This document shows, piece by piece, positions 62,672 through 64,000 of a stretch of DNA of 64,000 bases. The notes under the pieces were generated by a model that did no database searches, had not been told where the DNA came from, and was given only the letters and a program-made list of their open reading frames with translations. Each line of letters opens with the position of its first letter. The first letter of the stretch is position 1. The stretch covers positions 310,001 to 374,000 of the forward strand of contig AP018794.1 in NCBI GenBank assembly GCA_009731425.1, in the 5' to 3' direction. Both the position numbers and the translations under genes were made by a program. The DNA is from Lachnospiraceae bacterium KM106-2 (GTDB lineage: Bacteria; Bacillota; Clostridia; Lachnospirales; Lachnospiraceae).

Positions 62672-64000
62672 TTATTGTAATCCAAGTTTTTTTCGTTTAC
62701 TTATAATGTGAGCCTCGATTGCTTTTGCTGCTTCTACTGGATCATCTCCTAATGCTACTTTACCACCAGTCATTCCTTCTACATCTTCGGTAAGCAATTT
62801 AACTAAATTAGGAGCACCAGTAATAAATGGGGTAGGAGATAAATGTGTGTAAGCGCCATATGCTACGGCAAAGATACCATCGATAGTCGCTTTCTGTTCC
62901 ATCCATTCCGGTGCAGTAACGGCAATAGGAAGGTCAGGAATGTCAACATCAAGATGATCAGCTAAGGCAGTAACAAGCATTGAGATTCGGCCAGTATCAG
63001 TACAAGTTCCGAAACTTAGCATAGGAGGGATATTTAGCATATGACATACTTCTTTTAAGCCCTCACCGGCATATTTATCGATGGCCTCTAAGTTAGCTAG
63101 TCCTGCTACTTCAAGACCATGATTTCCACATCCGCCAGCAACTACTAGAATATCTCGTTCTATTAGAGCTTTTGCAATATTTACGGTATTCCAGTCTTGT
63201 GGACCATTTCTTAAGGTAGAGCAGTTTGCAAGTGCAACGATTCCTTTTAGTTTACCAGAAGCGATCACATCAACTAAGGGATCTAGTTTATTTCCGAGAG
63301 CGCCTAATACCGCTTCTGTTGAAAAGCCTGCAATTGCTTTTGTAACATAGTTTGGTACCATTGGCTCTATTTTTCCGTTTCTCTTTTTGAAATTCTCGAT
63401 ACCTATTTTAATTAAATTATCAGCCATATCTGCTGCTTCTTGTGGGTGATACGCCAGACGATTTGCAGTTCCAGGAACGCCAATGATTGTACTTATACTA
63501 GCTAAGGCCAGTTGATATTTTTCGGCATATTGATCGATCGCCGGTGGAGAACAGTTTTCATCCATAGCAATGACATCTACGGTACCAGTTGCAAGAAGTG
63601 GTTCAATAGACAGCCAGTTACCCATAAGACCAACAAAGATATCATCTACTTCAAATCTTTGTAGCAATTCTTGTCCGGTTTCAATGGAACCAACGACTCG
63701 TATTCCTTTTGCTCCGGCTGCTTTTGCTTCTTCTTTATATTCGCCATTTCTAAGTTTTTCAATCGTAATGGCACCTACAAATGGCTGATGACCATTGAAA
63801 ACAATATTGACATAGTCAGGATCCATGATACCTAGATCAACATTAACCTCATGAGGCATAGGGGTTCCAAATAAAATATCTTGAATCATTTCAAGACCAA
63901 TTTGAGCGGTATAAATTGTAGATAGACCGAGTCTGAGCGCCTTTCTTGCTAGAGAGACATAATCACCATCTACATTTGTTAAACAGCTTGCAATTGAGTT
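62672..64000 (-). CDS. cooS: Anaerobic Ni-CO dehydrogenase catalytic subunit homologue, C-terminal part
   Basis: The frame runs out of the right edge, so only the last 442 residues of a roughly 630-residue protein are present; it starts NSIASCLTNVDGDYVSLARK. CooS interconverts CO and CO2 at a Ni-Fe-S C-cluster. Cluster ligands seen are the His in NIVFNGHQPFV and Cys in MDENCSPP, ALANCSTL, AGGCGNHGLE and FGTCTDTGR; the catalytic Lys is in MEQKATIDG. The usual GMCCTGNE block is GSIETGQE here, so the C-cluster Cys is Glu (codon 63680-63682). Activity towards CO is therefore doubtful. The N-terminal B/D-cluster region is outside the window. No maturation or acetyl-CoA synthase genes are adjacent within view. 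Confidence 0.9.
   Translation of the reverse strand, partial: NSIASCLTNVDGDYVSLARKALRLGLSTIYTAQIGLEMIQDILFGTPMPHEVNVDLGIMDPDYVNIVFNGHQPFVGAITIEKLRNGEYKEEAKAAGAKGIRVVGSIETGQELLQRFEVDDIFVGLMGNWLSIEPLLATGTVDVIAMDENCSPPAIDQYAEKYQLALASISTIIGVPGTANRLAYHPQEAADMADNLIKIGIENFKKRNGKIEPMVPNYVTKAIAGFSTEAVLGALGNKLDPLVDVIASGKLKGIVALANCSTLRNGPQDWNTVNIAKALIERDILVVAGGCGNHGLEVAGLANLEAIDKYAGEGLKEVCHMLNIPPMLSFGTCTDTGRISMLVTALADHLDVDIPDLPIAVTAPEWMEQKATIDGIFAVAYGAYTHLSPTPFITGAPNLVKLLTEDVEGMTGGKVALGDDPVEAAKAIEAHIISKRKKLGLQ

Overview
The window looks like a chromosomal segment of a low-GC, Gram-positive, obligately anaerobic, probably motile clostridium, most likely a Lachnospiraceae relative. The signs are AT-rich sequence with AGGAGG-type ribosome sites and several TTG/GTG starts, pyruvate:ferredoxin oxidoreductase, a FabK-type clostridial fatty-acid operon, a carbon monoxide dehydrogenase homologue, three methyl-accepting chemotaxis proteins, lipoproteins and no outer-membrane genes. 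No tRNA, rRNA, CRISPR array or prophage was seen. The taxonomic call is inference.

Layout. 1-5.6 kb: a membrane acyltransferase, a tRNA-dihydrouridine synthase, a broken diguanylate cyclase whose GGDEF motif is cut by a stop codon, a WYL regulator, a GyrI-like ligand-binding protein and an M14 gamma-D-glutamyl peptidase. 5.7-12.6 kb: nifJ behind a palindromic promoter, a 54-residue acidic protein, a fasciclin gene interrupted by TGA, and a chemoreceptor with a SigD-like promoter. 12.7-23.4 kb: one long type II fatty-acid synthesis operon (fabH-acpP-fabK-fabD-fabG-fabF-accB-fabZ-accC-accDA), then a FabK-like flavoprotein and a MarR regulator. A FabT-like operator overlaps its promoter. Together these genes make malonyl-CoA, load ACP, and elongate and reduce acyl chains.

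23.4-31.5 kb: an orphan solute-binding lipoprotein, a MalT/LuxR-type regulator, a possible small RNA, a TetR regulator, a MITE-like element inside a duplicated terminator hairpin, and an extracellular FMN/FAD reductase. 31.5-41.8 kb: M18 aminopeptidase, a second chemoreceptor, AraC regulator, hemerythrin, AI-2E transporter, the XpaC/TelA pair and RecQ.

41.8-53.2 kb is the most unusual part. A leftward six-gene run encodes a DUF4430 (transcobalamin beta-domain-like) surface protein, an alpha/alpha-toroid secreted protein, a small membrane protein, MoxR, DUF58 and a transglutaminase-like protein that has lost its catalytic Cys. It diverges from a cobalamin riboswitch that precedes a large secreted beta-propeller/Big_2/BspA-like protein. 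I read this as a candidate vitamin-B12-linked cell-surface system.

53.2-64 kb: a third chemoreceptor, a dicarboxylate/amino-acid symporter, a YgjP-type metallopeptidase, DUF445, a MecA-like penicillin-binding protein, a 212-bp imperfect palindrome, a GC-rich minisatellite of seven 83-84 bp units, a DbpA-type helicase, and the C-terminal 442 residues of a CooS homologue in which a C-cluster cysteine is replaced.
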